From: an uncultured Clostridia bacterium
Lineage (GTDB): Bacteria > Bacillota > Clostridia > Christensenellales > Aristaeellaceae
Assembly: GCA_934631025.1 (NCBI GenBank)
Contig: CAKTXR010000063.1
Location: 1-14,892, forward strand
Direction: 5' to 3'
DNA: 14,892 nt
Shown: in pieces, positions 1-6,981 of the stretch
Numbering within the stretch: position 1 is the first letter of the stretch
Layout of the letters: each line of letters begins with the position of its first letter
The notes under the pieces: generated by a model
The model's database searches: none
What the model was told of the DNA's origin: nothing
What the model saw: only the letters and a program-made list of their open reading frames with translations
Position numbers and translations under genes: made by a program

Positions 1-12
1 GCCCCAGACTGT

Positions 13-73
13 GCCAAAGAGTCTTCGACTCTCTGGACTCTCTTCTTTTGATTCGCGGCAGAGTACGTTTTTG
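13..73. repeat. 61-nt dispersed repeat, copy 1
   Basis: This is the first of two 61-nt copies, the other being at 142-202. From about position 33 to the end the two copies read the same (CTGGACTCTCTTC through CAGAGTACGTTTTTG). The 5' part holds a small hairpin, with AGAGTC at 18-23 pairing with GACTCT at 27-32 across a 3-nt loop. The stem differs from that of copy 2 but stays paired. No credible gene spans it. Open frames across it exist on both strands but lack ribosome-binding sites and similarity to anything I recognise. Confidence 0.85.
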
Positions 74-141
74 CGCAATCACATTAGCCTTGCTATGCTT
101 TCCGCGGGGAGGACGCTGGGGCTGCGCGCCCCCAAACCTGC

Positions 142-202
142 GCCAAAGAGCCATTGGCTCTCTGGACTCTCTTCTTTTGATTCGCGGCAGAGTACGTTTT
201 TG
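142..202. repeat. 61-nt dispersed repeat, copy 2
   Basis: This is the second copy, 129 nt downstream of the first in the same orientation. Its hairpin is AGAGCC at 147-152 with GGCTCT at 156-161. Relative to copy 1, both arms of the base pair at the third position from the loop side or adjacent to it have changed together (GTC/GAC against GCC/GGC), so pairing is kept. The spacer between the copies (74-141) contains another GC-rich hairpin, GGGGC and GCCCC around 118-132. Confidence 0.85.
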
Positions 203-272
203 CCAGACATTGCAATAACCGCTATCCTCGAACTGCCGCACCCACGCCCTGCAACACTCGGGTACACGGAAA

Positions 273-307
273 GACCTGCCCGACTCCAATTTATGGTCGG
301 GCAGGTC
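273..307 (-). repeat. 35-nt covarying hairpin element H1
   Basis: The stem is a perfect 12 bp: GACCTGCCCGAC at 273-284 pairs with GTCGGGCAGGTC at 296-307. The loop is 11 nt, read on the minus strand as CATAAATTGGA. It lies downstream of the minus-strand beta-helix gene, preceded in gene sense by the CATCGCTATACAGCCC module. It is followed by the module that also follows H6. There is no T-tract after the stem, so it is not a standard terminator. Confidence 0.9.
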
Positions 308-346
308 GGGCTGTATAGCGATGTTACCTACTCGCTCCAACGTCCA

Positions 347-377
347 GACTCGAAGCGCCCCCAAGCGCTGAAGAGTC
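347..377 (-). repeat. Divergent hairpin in the same slot as H5
   Basis: GACTC (347-351) pairs with GAGTC (373-377), and AGCGC (354-358) pairs with GCGCT (365-369). A small internal loop separates the two helices and a 6-nt loop caps them. In gene sense it follows a CAACAC segment and precedes the CATCGCTATACA module, which is where H5 sits in the right-hand copy. Its stem and loop are unlike those of the other hairpins, so the slot is kept but the hairpin is different. Confidence 0.55.
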
Positions 378-401
378 GTGTTGCGTGCGCGAAGCGGTGT
401 G

Positions 402-2384
402 TCAGCGGGCACTGCCCGCACGGGGGCCGACGGTCGAGAGGTCGATCGGGACGAAGCCCATGTCGAAGGCGGGGGAATCGGCGGCCAGCGTGAAATCGCC
501 ATGCTCGGGATCGGCGAATTTCGGATCGGCGACGATGCTGAACAGATCGTAGCCGCGCGCCTTGAGCTGATCCATCGATTCGTTTTCCTCGGGCTTGAAC
601 AGATCGGGCGCGTAGGAGAGCGGCTTGTTCTCAACGTCCCAGAACAGATTCATGTCCGCCTTGATCTTCTCAATGCCCTTGCCCGTGTAGACCGGCTCGC
701 CCTTCGTGAGCAGTATGTTGCGCTCAAAGGTGAAGCCGATGTGCTCCTCGGGACGCGTGAAGGCGACGATGCCCTCGCGGCCAAAAGCCCATATGTTGTT
801 GCGCACAATGTTCTCGCGGCCGTAATGCTGATGGAAGCAGCTCGACGACGTGCCGAAGCACACGTTGTTCTCGATCAGTATGTGGCTCGAGCCTTCGTCC
901 GGATAGATCGCCCAGCCGCCGTAATTCGCCTTCTCGATGTCGTAGACCAGATTGTGGTGAATCACCGTGCCCGGCTGCACGCTCAGCGTGTAGATGCCGC
1001 CCATGTCGGACAGCACGCCGTGCCCCAGACAGTGGATGTGGTTGTACGCGATCGTGTTGTCGAACGACGTGCTCTCCTCATAGCCCCACAGCCAGCCGCA
1101 GCTCACGCCGGAATAGTACAGATCGTGAATGTGGTTGTGCACGATGTCGATGTGGCTCGCGCGCAGCGAGGCCACGCCCACGCCCGCCAGGAACACGCGG
1201 CCGCCGAAGCCGATGTCGTTGTCGGCGATCACGACGTGATGCGTGCGCTCGCTCGCGGGATCCTGCGCCGTCGCGCCGTTCAGCTTCACGCCGCCCGCGC
1301 CCAGATCGAGCATACGGCACTTCTCCACCTGCATGGAATGGCAGGCGTACACCATGTCCACCGCATAGCCGCCCACATGGCTGATCTCGCAGCCGATTAC
1401 GGCGCAGCGCCTGCAGTTTTCAAAGCTGATCGCGCCGGGAATGTTGGTCGCGGCCTGCGGCGCGGAGGCGTAGAGCGTGCCGTCGTCGTGCTGGCTGAAG
1501 GTGCGGCCCAGCCGCTCGGGCAGCGACCAGTCGGTGTGCCGGAGCGTCAGGTTCTCAAGGCGCACGTCGCTCGCGTCGTGAATGTTTATGATCGTCTCCA
1601 CGACCGGCGCGGTCAGCACGGTGTTCTCCAGCGTCTCCCTCTCGCGCGGCAGATAGTACAGCCTGCCCTCGGCGCGGTCGAGATAGAAGTCGCCCGGCTC
1701 GCACAGGCCCTCGAAGATGTGCTCCACGCGGTATTTCGCAAAGCGCTTCTTCTGATCGTCCTTGAGCACGAATATGCTGCGGCGCTCGCTTCTCACTTCG
1801 CGCGTCTCGGGGTTAAACGACGCGATGGGCATATGCTCGTCCGTCCAGTAATGAAAGACGTGAACCTCCGCGTCGGTCAGATTTCTGAAGTTCTTGACGT
1901 CGCCCTCGCGCGCAATGAAGCCGTATTCGCCGTCGAACAGGCCGCCGTTCATCGTCCACTCGGGATCGCGCGTGGACTCGATCCAGTAATAGCCCTCACG
2001 CGGCAGATAGGCGCGGGTGCAGCGCTCGCCGCTTGCGAACAGAGAATGGAAGAACCACTTGCCCTCGCGCACGTCAGGCAGCTCCGCCGTCCAGCAGCGC
2101 AGGCCGTGAAGTTCGCCCTCGGTCAGGTTCTCGATCACGCGGCCGCCGTCCAGCACGGCCTTCTCGCCGGTGCAGGCGCGGATGGTCAGCGGCATATTGG
2201 TCGCAATGTCGATCGTCTTGTCCACGGGATAAACGCCGCCGCGCAGTATGATCTCGGCGCGGCCGTCCCAGTAGCCGTCCTCCGCTGCGGCCATGCGCCT
2301 GACCGCCGCAGAGAGCGTTTTGAGCGGCGTATCCAGCGTGCCGCGCGCCTTGTCGTCGCCGTTCGGCGCAATGTAAAGCTCCAT
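402..2384 (-). CDS. Right-handed parallel beta-helix protein, probable GH141-like glycoside hydrolase
   Basis: This 660-residue protein begins MELYIAPNGDD, a typical opening for pectate-lyase-like beta-helix enzymes. Residues 320-560 carry many short N/H/G-rich coils such as AYNHIHCLGHG, IENNVCFG and VRNNIWAFG. Conserved-looking acidic sites include D460 in LSDMGGIYT and D496/E497 in IYPDEGSS. They sit where family GH141 is thought to hold its catalytic aspartates; that placement is from memory and is inference. There is no signal peptide or membrane segment, so an intracellular role on imported oligosaccharides is likely. ATG 2384 is chosen over GTG 2414 because GAGGTG lies just upstream of it and the promoter's expected transcription start is near 2412. 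The stop lies inside a repeat module that supplies the last few residues (AGSAR). It could instead be a polysaccharide lyase or another beta-helix hydrolase. Confidence 0.85.
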   Translation of the reverse strand: MELYIAPNGDDKARGTLDTPLKTLSAAVRRMAAAEDGYWDGRAEIILRGGVYPVDKTIDIATNMPLTIRACTGEKAVLDGGRVIENLTEGELHGLRCWTAELPDVREGKWFFHSLFASGERCTRAYLPREGYYWIESTRDPEWTMNGGLFDGEYGFIAREGDVKNFRNLTDAEVHVFHYWTDEHMPIASFNPETREVRSERRSIFVLKDDQKKRFAKYRVEHIFEGLCEPGDFYLDRAEGRLYYLPRERETLENTVLTAPVVETIINIHDASDVRLENLTLRHTDWSLPERLGRTFSQHDDGTLYASAPQAATNIPGAISFENCRRCAVIGCEISHVGGYAVDMVYACHSMQVEKCRMLDLGAGGVKLNGATAQDPASERTHHVVIADNDIGFGGRVFLAGVGVASLRASHIDIVHNHIHDLYYSGVSCGWLWGYEESTSFDNTIAYNHIHCLGHGVLSDMGGIYTLSVQPGTVIHHNLVYDIEKANYGGWAIYPDEGSSHILIENNVCFGTSSSCFHQHYGRENIVRNNIWAFGREGIVAFTRPEEHIGFTFERNILLTKGEPVYTGKGIEKIKADMNLFWDVENKPLSYAPDLFKPEENESMDQLKARGYDLFSIVADPKFADPEHGDFTLAADSPAFDMGFVPIDLSTVGPRAGSAR

Positions 2385-2418
2385 ATCATTCACCTCGTCA
2401 TATTGAGTCGTCACACAA

Positions 2419-2448
2419 AGTATAACGGCTCGCAGCGCGGCGTGTCAA
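2419..2448 (-). promoter_or_regulatory. Sigma-A-type promoter of the beta-helix gene
   Basis: On the minus strand, a perfect -35 TTGACA (2443-2448) and a -10 TATACT (2419-2424) are separated by 18 bp. The predicted start near 2412 leaves a leader of about 28 nt with a GAGGTG ribosome-binding site before ATG 2384. The promoter fills the short gap after mfd, so the beta-helix gene can be transcribed independently of mfd. Confidence 0.75.
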
Positions 2449-2481
2449 GCGGAAATTGAGCCGTTTCACCGCTTTACGGCC

Positions 2482-5400
2482 TTACTCCTCCTCGCTCTCC
2501 AGCGGAGACAGCGCGTCGGCGATTTCCTCCATGACCGGAATGGCCAGCCGGATCAGCTCCTCGGTCGATTTCGCGCCGGCATTAAAGTACAGCACCGCCG
2601 GCACGGTCGCCGAGAGCATCAGCGCGTTGGGGTGGCGCGAGAGCGTCTCCAGCAGGCGATGGGGATTGGGCTTCGCGTCCGGCGCAAAGCGCATGGCCAG
2701 CTTGCCCCCCTTGAGCGACACCGTATCCATGCCCAGCCGGCTGCACAGCCCCTTCAGATGCGCGATGTCGATCAGGTTCATCACCGGCCGCGCGGGCGAG
2801 CCGAAGCGGTCGATCAGCTCGTCGATCACGTCGGCGCGGCGGGCGCTGCCGTTGATCTGCGCGATCTTCTTGTACACCTCCACGCGCTGCTTGTCGCTGG
2901 GCACATAGTCGCCCGGCAGATACGCGTCTATGCGCAGCTCCATGCGGGTGGTCACGTCGCCCGCGGGCGGCGCTTCTCCGCGCAGATGGCGCACGCTCTC
3001 CTCAATCATCTTGACATAGAGATCATAGCCCACCGCCGACATATGGCCGCTCTGGCGGTTGCCCAGCAGGTTGCCCGTGCCGCGGATCTCCATATCGCGC
3101 ATCGCCACGCGGAAGCCCGCGCCGAACTCCGTGAACTCGCGGATGGCGGCCAGACGCTTGTCGGCGTTCTCGGAGAGCACCTTGCCCGGCTGCACGGTCA
3201 GATAGGCGTAGGCCAGCCGGTTGCTGCGTCCCACGCGGCCTCGGATCTGATACAGCTGAGCAAGCCCAAAGCGATCCGCGTCGATCACGATCAGCGTGTT
3301 GGCGCGCGGCACGTCCAGTCCGGCTTCTATAATCGTCGTACACAGCAGCACGTCGTATTTGCCCTCGTAGAAATCGAGCATCACGTCCTCGAGGGCGTGC
3401 TCGCGCATCTGGCCGTGGCCGATCGCCACGCGCGCCTCGGGCACCAGCCGCCGCAGCCGTTCGTAAAAGCGCTCGATGGACTGCACGCGGTTATAGAGCA
3501 CATACACCTGTCCGTCGCGCCCCAACTCGCGCAGTATCGCGTCGCGGATCAGCTCGTCGGAATACTCCACGACGTAGTTCTGCACGGGATAGCGCTCCTC
3601 GGGCGGCGTGCGCAGAAGCGACATATCGCGTATGCCCACCATGGACATATGCAGCGTGCGCGGAATCGGCGTAGCGGAAAGGGTCAGCACGTCCACGTTC
3701 TTCTTGAGCTTCTTGATCGCTTCCTTATGTTTAACGCCGAAGCGCTGCTCCTCGTCGATGACGAGCAGGCCAAGGTCCGCGTAGCTCACGTCGCTGCCCA
3801 GCAGGCGGTGCGTGCCCACGATGATGTCCACCGCGCCGGCTTTGACGTCCTCGATCGTCGCCTTCTGCTCGGCGCTCGTGCGGAAGCGGCTGAGCATATC
3901 CGCGCGGATGGGATAGCCGGAAAAGCGCTTGAGTATGGTCTGATAGTGCTGCTGGACGAGTATGGTCGTCGGCGCGAGCAGCACGGCCTGCTTGCCCTCC
4001 ACGACGCACTTGAAGATCGCCCGCAGCGCCACTTCGGTCTTGCCATAGCCCACGTCGCCGCACAGCAGGCGATCCATGGGGCGCGGCTGCTCCATGTCAT
4101 GCTTGATTTCGGCGATGGCGCGCATCTGGTCGTCGGTCTCCTCATAGGGGAATTTGTCCTCGAATTCGCGCTGCCACGGCGTGTCGGGCGGGAAGGCGAA
4201 GCCCTGCGCGTCGTGCCGCTCGGAATAGAGCTGCACCAGATCCTCGGCAATCTCGTCAATGTCCGCCTTGACGCGCGCCTTCTGCTTCTGCCATTCGCTG
4301 CCGGAGAGCTTGTTGAGCTTGGGCGGCGCGTCCTCCGAGCCGATGTACTTCTGCACGCGGTCGAGCTGATCGGTGGGCACATACAGCCGGTCGCTGCCCT
4401 GATAGCGGATGAGCAGATAATCGTTGTACACGCCGTCGGTCTGTATGCGCTCTGTGCCCATGTACTGGCCGATGCCGTAGTTTTCGTGAACGACGAAATC
4501 GCCGGCCTTGAGGTCGGTGAACGCCTCCAGCTTTTCGCCCGCCTTCCATGAGGAACGCGTCCTTTGCCGCGTCGAACCGTACACGTCGCTCTCGGTAATC
4601 ACGGCGAACTTGATCGACGGATAGCGGAACCCGCGCGAGAGCGAATAGGGCGTGGAGAGCGGTATGCCGGGCGTGAGGCGATTGACGTCCTCGGCGTAGG
4701 GCACGGGGCTGCCCAGCTCCTCGAGCGTCCGGCTCAGGCGCTGGCCGCGCGCGGTGCCGCCCATCAGGAGTCCGACGCGCCAGCCCTCCTTCTTCCATGT
4801 CTTTATGTCGCGCGCCAGCTCGTGCATATTGCTCTGATAGCCGCCGCCGCTCAGTCCCTCGAAGCGGAATAATCCGCTGAAGCGCAGATCGGGCTGCGAC
4901 ACGGCCAGCGGCATGGTCGCCACAGCCGTGCCCTCGGTCAGGCGGCGCAGCAGCTCGTCATAGCCGATGAGCAGCTCGGCCTGGCCGGGCAGCGCGTTTT
5001 CCCGCTCGAGCGCCACCTTGAACTGCTCCTCGAACTCGAGCATACGGTTCTCACAGCGCGTGCGCAGGCGGTCGGGCTGATCGAGCACCACGATGGGATC
5101 CTTGAGATAGTCCATCACGCAGGCGCACTGTTCGTACAGATAGGGCATCATCGATTCGGCGGCGGGGCAGGAACGCGTCGCCCTCAGCGCTTCCACGCGG
5201 GGCAGGAACTGCCTTTCCAGCTCGCCCTGCGGCGCGGCAGGTTTGGCCACCTGAGAAAACGCCCTGTCCGCGCTCATCTCGTCCAGCGAAGGCAGCTCGT
5301 CCAGCGCGTCGGAAATCTCGCGGGCAAAGTCGTCCCACGGGGTCAGGCCGAACTGCTCCTCGATCGCCCTCTGCCGGTCTCCCGCGTCCTCGCCCACGCG

Positions 5401-6195
5401 CGCCTCGTCCTGCTCGCGCCGGCCAAGCGCGCGCAGTATGCGCTCAGCCGCGGCATTCGCTTCATCGGCGGTGAGGATCGTCTCGTTGGCGGGCAGCACC
5501 CACGCGCGCTCGATCTCGTCGGTCGAGCGCTGAGTCAGCGCGTCGAACTCGCGCAGCATATCCAGCTCGTCATCGAAGAACTCCAGCCGCAGCGCCGACG
5601 CGCGCCCGACCGGAAACACGTCGATGATGCCGCCGCGCAGCGCGCACTGGCCGCGGCTCTCCACGATGTCCACGCGCTCATAGCCCGCGTCGATCAGCCG
5701 CGCCATGAGATCCTTCGGCTCGATCACCAGCCCGCGCTGGAGCTTGATCACGCCGCGCTTGAAGGAGGCGGGCGGCATGAGCCTGAACATCAGCGCGTCG
5801 ACCGGCGCGACCAGCGCGCGCAGACCGCCCGCCAGCGCCGCACCCATCGCCTCCACGCGCCGCGCCGCCAGATCGCCCGAGGCCGCCGCCACGCGCAGGA
5901 AGTTGATCTCCCGCGCCGGCAGCAACTGCACGCGGCCATTCATCAGCGCGAGCAGATCGTCGGTCGCCTTCTGCGCCAGCTGGTCGGTCGCGGTGACGAA
6001 GAGCAGCATGCGCCCCGTCTCCCGCGCCAGTCCCGCCAGCAGATGGAGCCGCTGGCTGTCGTCCAGGCCAGTGACACACAGCACGCCCGGCTTTTCCGCC
6101 GCCGCACGCAGCGCGCGGTATTCGTCGATGTCGTCCAAGGGCGCAAACAGCCAGTTCAGCTTCGCCGCCCCTGTTTTTTTGTCGATTTCAGCCAT
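2482..6195 (-). CDS. mfd: Transcription-repair coupling factor Mfd
   Basis: Mfd is an ATP-driven translocase that removes RNA polymerase stalled at DNA damage and recruits UvrA. This 1237-residue protein is slightly longer than the usual 1150-1180. The N-terminal third is UvrB-like and includes the ALRGGIIDVFPVG segment. The RNA-polymerase interaction domain begins near residue 560 (FVVHENYGIGQYMG at about 567-580). The helicase core has Walker A GDVGYGKT at 713-720, DEEQ at 814-817 and motif VI QIRGRVGRSNR near 980. The translocation motif MRDMEIRGTGNLLG is near 1030, followed by the C-terminal domain. The ATG at 6195 follows a strong AAGGAGGG site 7 nt upstream. A 779-nt repeat-rich gap separates it from pth, unlike the tight Bacillus arrangement, so it may have its own promoter; I found only weak candidates. 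Confidence 0.98.
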   Translation of the reverse strand: MAEIDKKTGAAKLNWLFAPLDDIDEYRALRAAAEKPGVLCVTGLDDSQRLHLLAGLARETGRMLLFVTATDQLAQKATDDLLALMNGRVQLLPAREINFLRVAAASGDLAARRVEAMGAALAGGLRALVAPVDALMFRLMPPASFKRGVIKLQRGLVIEPKDLMARLIDAGYERVDIVESRGQCALRGGIIDVFPVGRASALRLEFFDDELDMLREFDALTQRSTDEIERAWVLPANETILTADEANAAAERILRALGRREQDEARVGEDAGDRQRAIEEQFGLTPWDDFAREISDALDELPSLDEMSADRAFSQVAKPAAPQGELERQFLPRVEALRATRSCPAAESMMPYLYEQCACVMDYLKDPIVVLDQPDRLRTRCENRMLEFEEQFKVALERENALPGQAELLIGYDELLRRLTEGTAVATMPLAVSQPDLRFSGLFRFEGLSGGGYQSNMHELARDIKTWKKEGWRVGLLMGGTARGQRLSRTLEELGSPVPYAEDVNRLTPGIPLSTPYSLSRGFRYPSIKFAVITESDVYGSTRQRTRSSWKAGEKLEAFTDLKAGDFVVHENYGIGQYMGTERIQTDGVYNDYLLIRYQGSDRLYVPTDQLDRVQKYIGSEDAPPKLNKLSGSEWQKQKARVKADIDEIAEDLVQLYSERHDAQGFAFPPDTPWQREFEDKFPYEETDDQMRAIAEIKHDMEQPRPMDRLLCGDVGYGKTEVALRAIFKCVVEGKQAVLLAPTTILVQQHYQTILKRFSGYPIRADMLSRFRTSAEQKATIEDVKAGAVDIIVGTHRLLGSDVSYADLGLLVIDEEQRFGVKHKEAIKKLKKNVDVLTLSATPIPRTLHMSMVGIRDMSLLRTPPEERYPVQNYVVEYSDELIRDAILRELGRDGQVYVLYNRVQSIERFYERLRRLVPEARVAIGHGQMREHALEDVMLDFYEGKYDVLLCTTIIEAGLDVPRANTLIVIDADRFGLAQLYQIRGRVGRSNRLAYAYLTVQPGKVLSENADKRLAAIREFTEFGAGFRVAMRDMEIRGTGNLLGNRQSGHMSAVGYDLYVKMIEESVRHLRGEAPPAGDVTTRMELRIDAYLPGDYVPSDKQRVEVYKKIAQINGSARRADVIDELIDRFGSPARPVMNLIDIAHLKGLCSRLGMDTVSLKGGKLAMRFAPDAKPNPHRLLETLSRHPNALMLSATVPAVLYFNAGAKSTEELIRLAIPVMEEIADALSPLESEEE

Positions 6196-6223
6196 TCAAC
6201 GCCCTCCTTACAGGCACGCCGCC

Positions 6224-6252
6224 AGCCGCCGCAAAGCCCGTTCGCGGCGGCT
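6224..6252 (-). other. GC-rich hairpin in the mfd leader
   Basis: A 9-bp perfect stem, AGCCGCCGC (6224-6232) with GCGGCGGCT (6244-6252), has an 11-nt loop. It lies just upstream of the mfd ribosome-binding site. No T-tract follows on the minus strand, so it is not an intrinsic terminator. It could affect leader structure or RNA stability; that role is inference. A weak -10-like TATATT lies further upstream near 6260-6265, without a good -35. Confidence 0.4.
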
Positions 6253-6352
6253 GCATTCAATATATTGTTTATCGATTCATGCGGGCAGAAAGCCGCGCCG
6301 AAACGCAGCGTTCCCGCCCAGTTTCCATTTCAAGTTATCGCAACGCACTGTT

Positions 6353-6490
6353 CCGCGCGCACTCACGCATCTGCCGGAGCTATATCCGGCAGGGGATAAC
6401 GCCGCGGTGGCCAACTGTTCAAGTACACACGCAAAGCACGATCGCCCCATCGCGCCAGCGCGGAACAACGCGGCGCAAAGCACCCGTCCC
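6353..6490. repeat. 138-bp tandem repeat, unit 1
   Basis: The unit starts at CCGCGCGCACTCACG. Its first 132 nt (6353-6484) match unit 2 (6491-6622) with no difference that I can see. It contains an 8-bp hairpin, CTGCCGGA (6371-6378) with TCCGGCAG (6385-6392), around a GCTATA loop. Confidence 0.95.
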
Positions 6491-6626
6491 CCGCGCGCAC
6501 TCACGCATCTGCCGGAGCTATATCCGGCAGGGGATAACGCCGCGGTGGCCAACTGTTCAAGTACACACGCAAAGCACGATCGCCCCATCGCGCCAGCGCG
6601 GAACAACGCGGCGCAAAGCACCGTTC
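6491..6626. repeat. 138-bp tandem repeat, unit 2
   Basis: This copy is identical to unit 1 over 132 nt and 2 nt shorter at the junction with unit 3. The identity over non-coding sequence points to recent duplication or ongoing homogenisation. Confidence 0.95.
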
Positions 6627-6747
6627 CCGCGCGCACACAAACGTTTCTGCTGGAGCTATAACCGGCCAGCGCAAACACCGCAGCGGCCAACGATTCACGC
6701 GCGCACCAAAAGCATAATCGTCCCGTTACGTCAGCGCAGAACAATGC
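6627..6747. repeat. 138-bp tandem repeat, unit 3 (decayed)
   Basis: The unit is recognisable by the same order of segments: CCGCGCGCAC, then GGAGCTATA, GGCCAAC, AAAGCA.AATCG and CAGCGC.GAACAA. Many substitutions separate it from units 1 and 2. The internal hairpin around GCTATA is no longer perfectly paired. The end is approximate, since the sequence fades before the hairpin cluster starts. Confidence 0.75.
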
Positions 6748-6778
6748 TTTTAAGCGAAACCGACATAGCACTATCGGA

Positions 6779-6813
6779 GACTTGACCGGCTCTGATTTAT
6801 GGCCGGTCAAGTC
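6779..6813 (-). repeat. 35-nt covarying hairpin element H2
   Basis: The stem is a perfect 12 bp, GACTTGACCGGC (6779-6790) with GCCGGTCAAGTC (6802-6813). The 11-nt loop reads CATAAATCAGA on the minus strand. In gene sense it is preceded by the GGTTCCACTTGCTGCCGCGCAA linker and followed by TCCGATAGTGC. It is the element of this cluster farthest from the Pth-fusion stop codon. Confidence 0.9.
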
Positions 6814-6841
6814 GTGTATTATTGCGCGGCAGCAAGTGGAA

Positions 6842-6854
6842 CCGGCACTGCCGG
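6842..6854 (-). repeat. Small satellite hairpin between H2 and H3
   Basis: CCGGC (6842-6846) pairs with GCCGG (6850-6854) across a 3-nt loop, read AGT on the minus strand. In gene sense it stands directly before the TTCCACTTGCTGCCGC linker. Similar small hairpins stand before TTCCAC at 405-419, 7010-7022, 13832-13844 and 13862-13874, with different stems. Confidence 0.6.
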
Positions 6855-6864
6855 CTCTATCGGA

Positions 6865-6899
6865 GACCTGCCCGGCTCCGACCTATGGTCGGGCAGGTC
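6865..6899 (-). repeat. 35-nt covarying hairpin element H3
   Basis: GACCTGCCCGGC (6865-6876) pairs with GTCGGGCAGGTC (6888-6899). One pair is a G-T on the plus strand (A-C on the minus strand). The loop reads CATAGGTCGGA in gene sense and is the most divergent of the six. Linkers are as for H2, except that TTGCAGTCGCGC replaces TTGCTGCCGCGC. Confidence 0.88.
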
Positions 6900-6946
6900 G
6901 TGTTGTATTGCGCGACTGCAAGTGGAACCGACATAGCACTATCGGA

Positions 6947-6981
6947 GACTTGACCGGCTCTGATTTATGGCCGATCAAGTC
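6947..6981 (-). repeat. 35-nt covarying hairpin element H4, overlapping the Pth-fusion stop codon
   Basis: In gene sense (minus strand) the left arm is GACTTGATCGGC and the right arm GCCGGTCAAGTC, with one U-G wobble. The loop is CATAAATCAGA. The TGA stop codon of the Pth-hydrolase fusion (6975-6977) lies within the left arm. The element therefore overlaps the coding sequence. Confidence 0.9.

Larger units (their letters stand above)
1..401. other. Intergenic repeat-rich region downstream of the beta-helix gene
   Basis: No gene is supported here. The stretch contains the 61-nt repeat pair (13-73 and 142-202), the 35-nt hairpin H1 (273-307), a divergent hairpin (347-377), and flanking modules that align with the reverse complement of 13832-14047. 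Examples are the CCGCACCCACGC segment near 236-247, the ACTCGGGTA segment near 256-264, the GTATAGCGATG segment near 312-322 and the CGCGAAGCGGTGTG segment near 388-401. It is therefore a left-hand inverted copy of the composite repeat that lies after ybaK. Confidence 0.75.
6196..6974. other. 779-nt repeat-filled intergenic region between pth fusion and mfd
   Basis: No gene is supported. From mfd outward it holds the mfd leader hairpin, a 138-bp tandem repeat in three copies (6353 to about 6747), and three 35-nt hairpins (6779-6981) with their linkers. Open frames cross the tandem repeats on both strands because 138 is a multiple of three. They have no ribosome-binding site and no recognisable domain. 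Confidence 0.75.

Noticed and set aside
79..267. Small minus-strand frame of 62 codons across the 61-nt repeat
   Set aside because: It is encoded entirely within a dispersed repeat with a structured core and has no ribosome-binding site. It is most likely an annotation artefact of the repeat.
2412..2414. GTG at 2414 as the start of the beta-helix gene
   Set aside because: It sits at the predicted transcription start of the TTGACA/TATACT promoter and has no ribosome-binding site. ATG 2384 has GAGGTG upstream and the family-typical N-terminus.
378..2459. Long plus-strand open frame of 693 codons antisense to the beta-helix gene
   Set aside because: It is an open shadow frame produced by GC-rich codon use: H/R/V/A-rich translation, no motifs, no ribosome-binding site. 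The minus strand carries a clear beta-helix protein with promoter and start site.
2632..4551. Long plus-strand frame of 639 codons antisense to mfd
   Set aside because: It has no family resemblance and its composition is typical of antisense frames. The opposite strand encodes unmistakable Mfd motifs.
6277..6810. Open frames with a repeated 46-residue unit over the tandem repeats, on both strands
   Set aside because: The 138-bp period keeps all frames in phase, so open frames are expected. Starts lie inside hairpin DNA, with no ribosome-binding site and no recognisable domain.
6353..6981. CRISPR array
   Set aside because: The 138-bp units abut with no unique spacers and the hairpins are irregularly spaced with partly conserved linkers. 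No cas genes are in the window.
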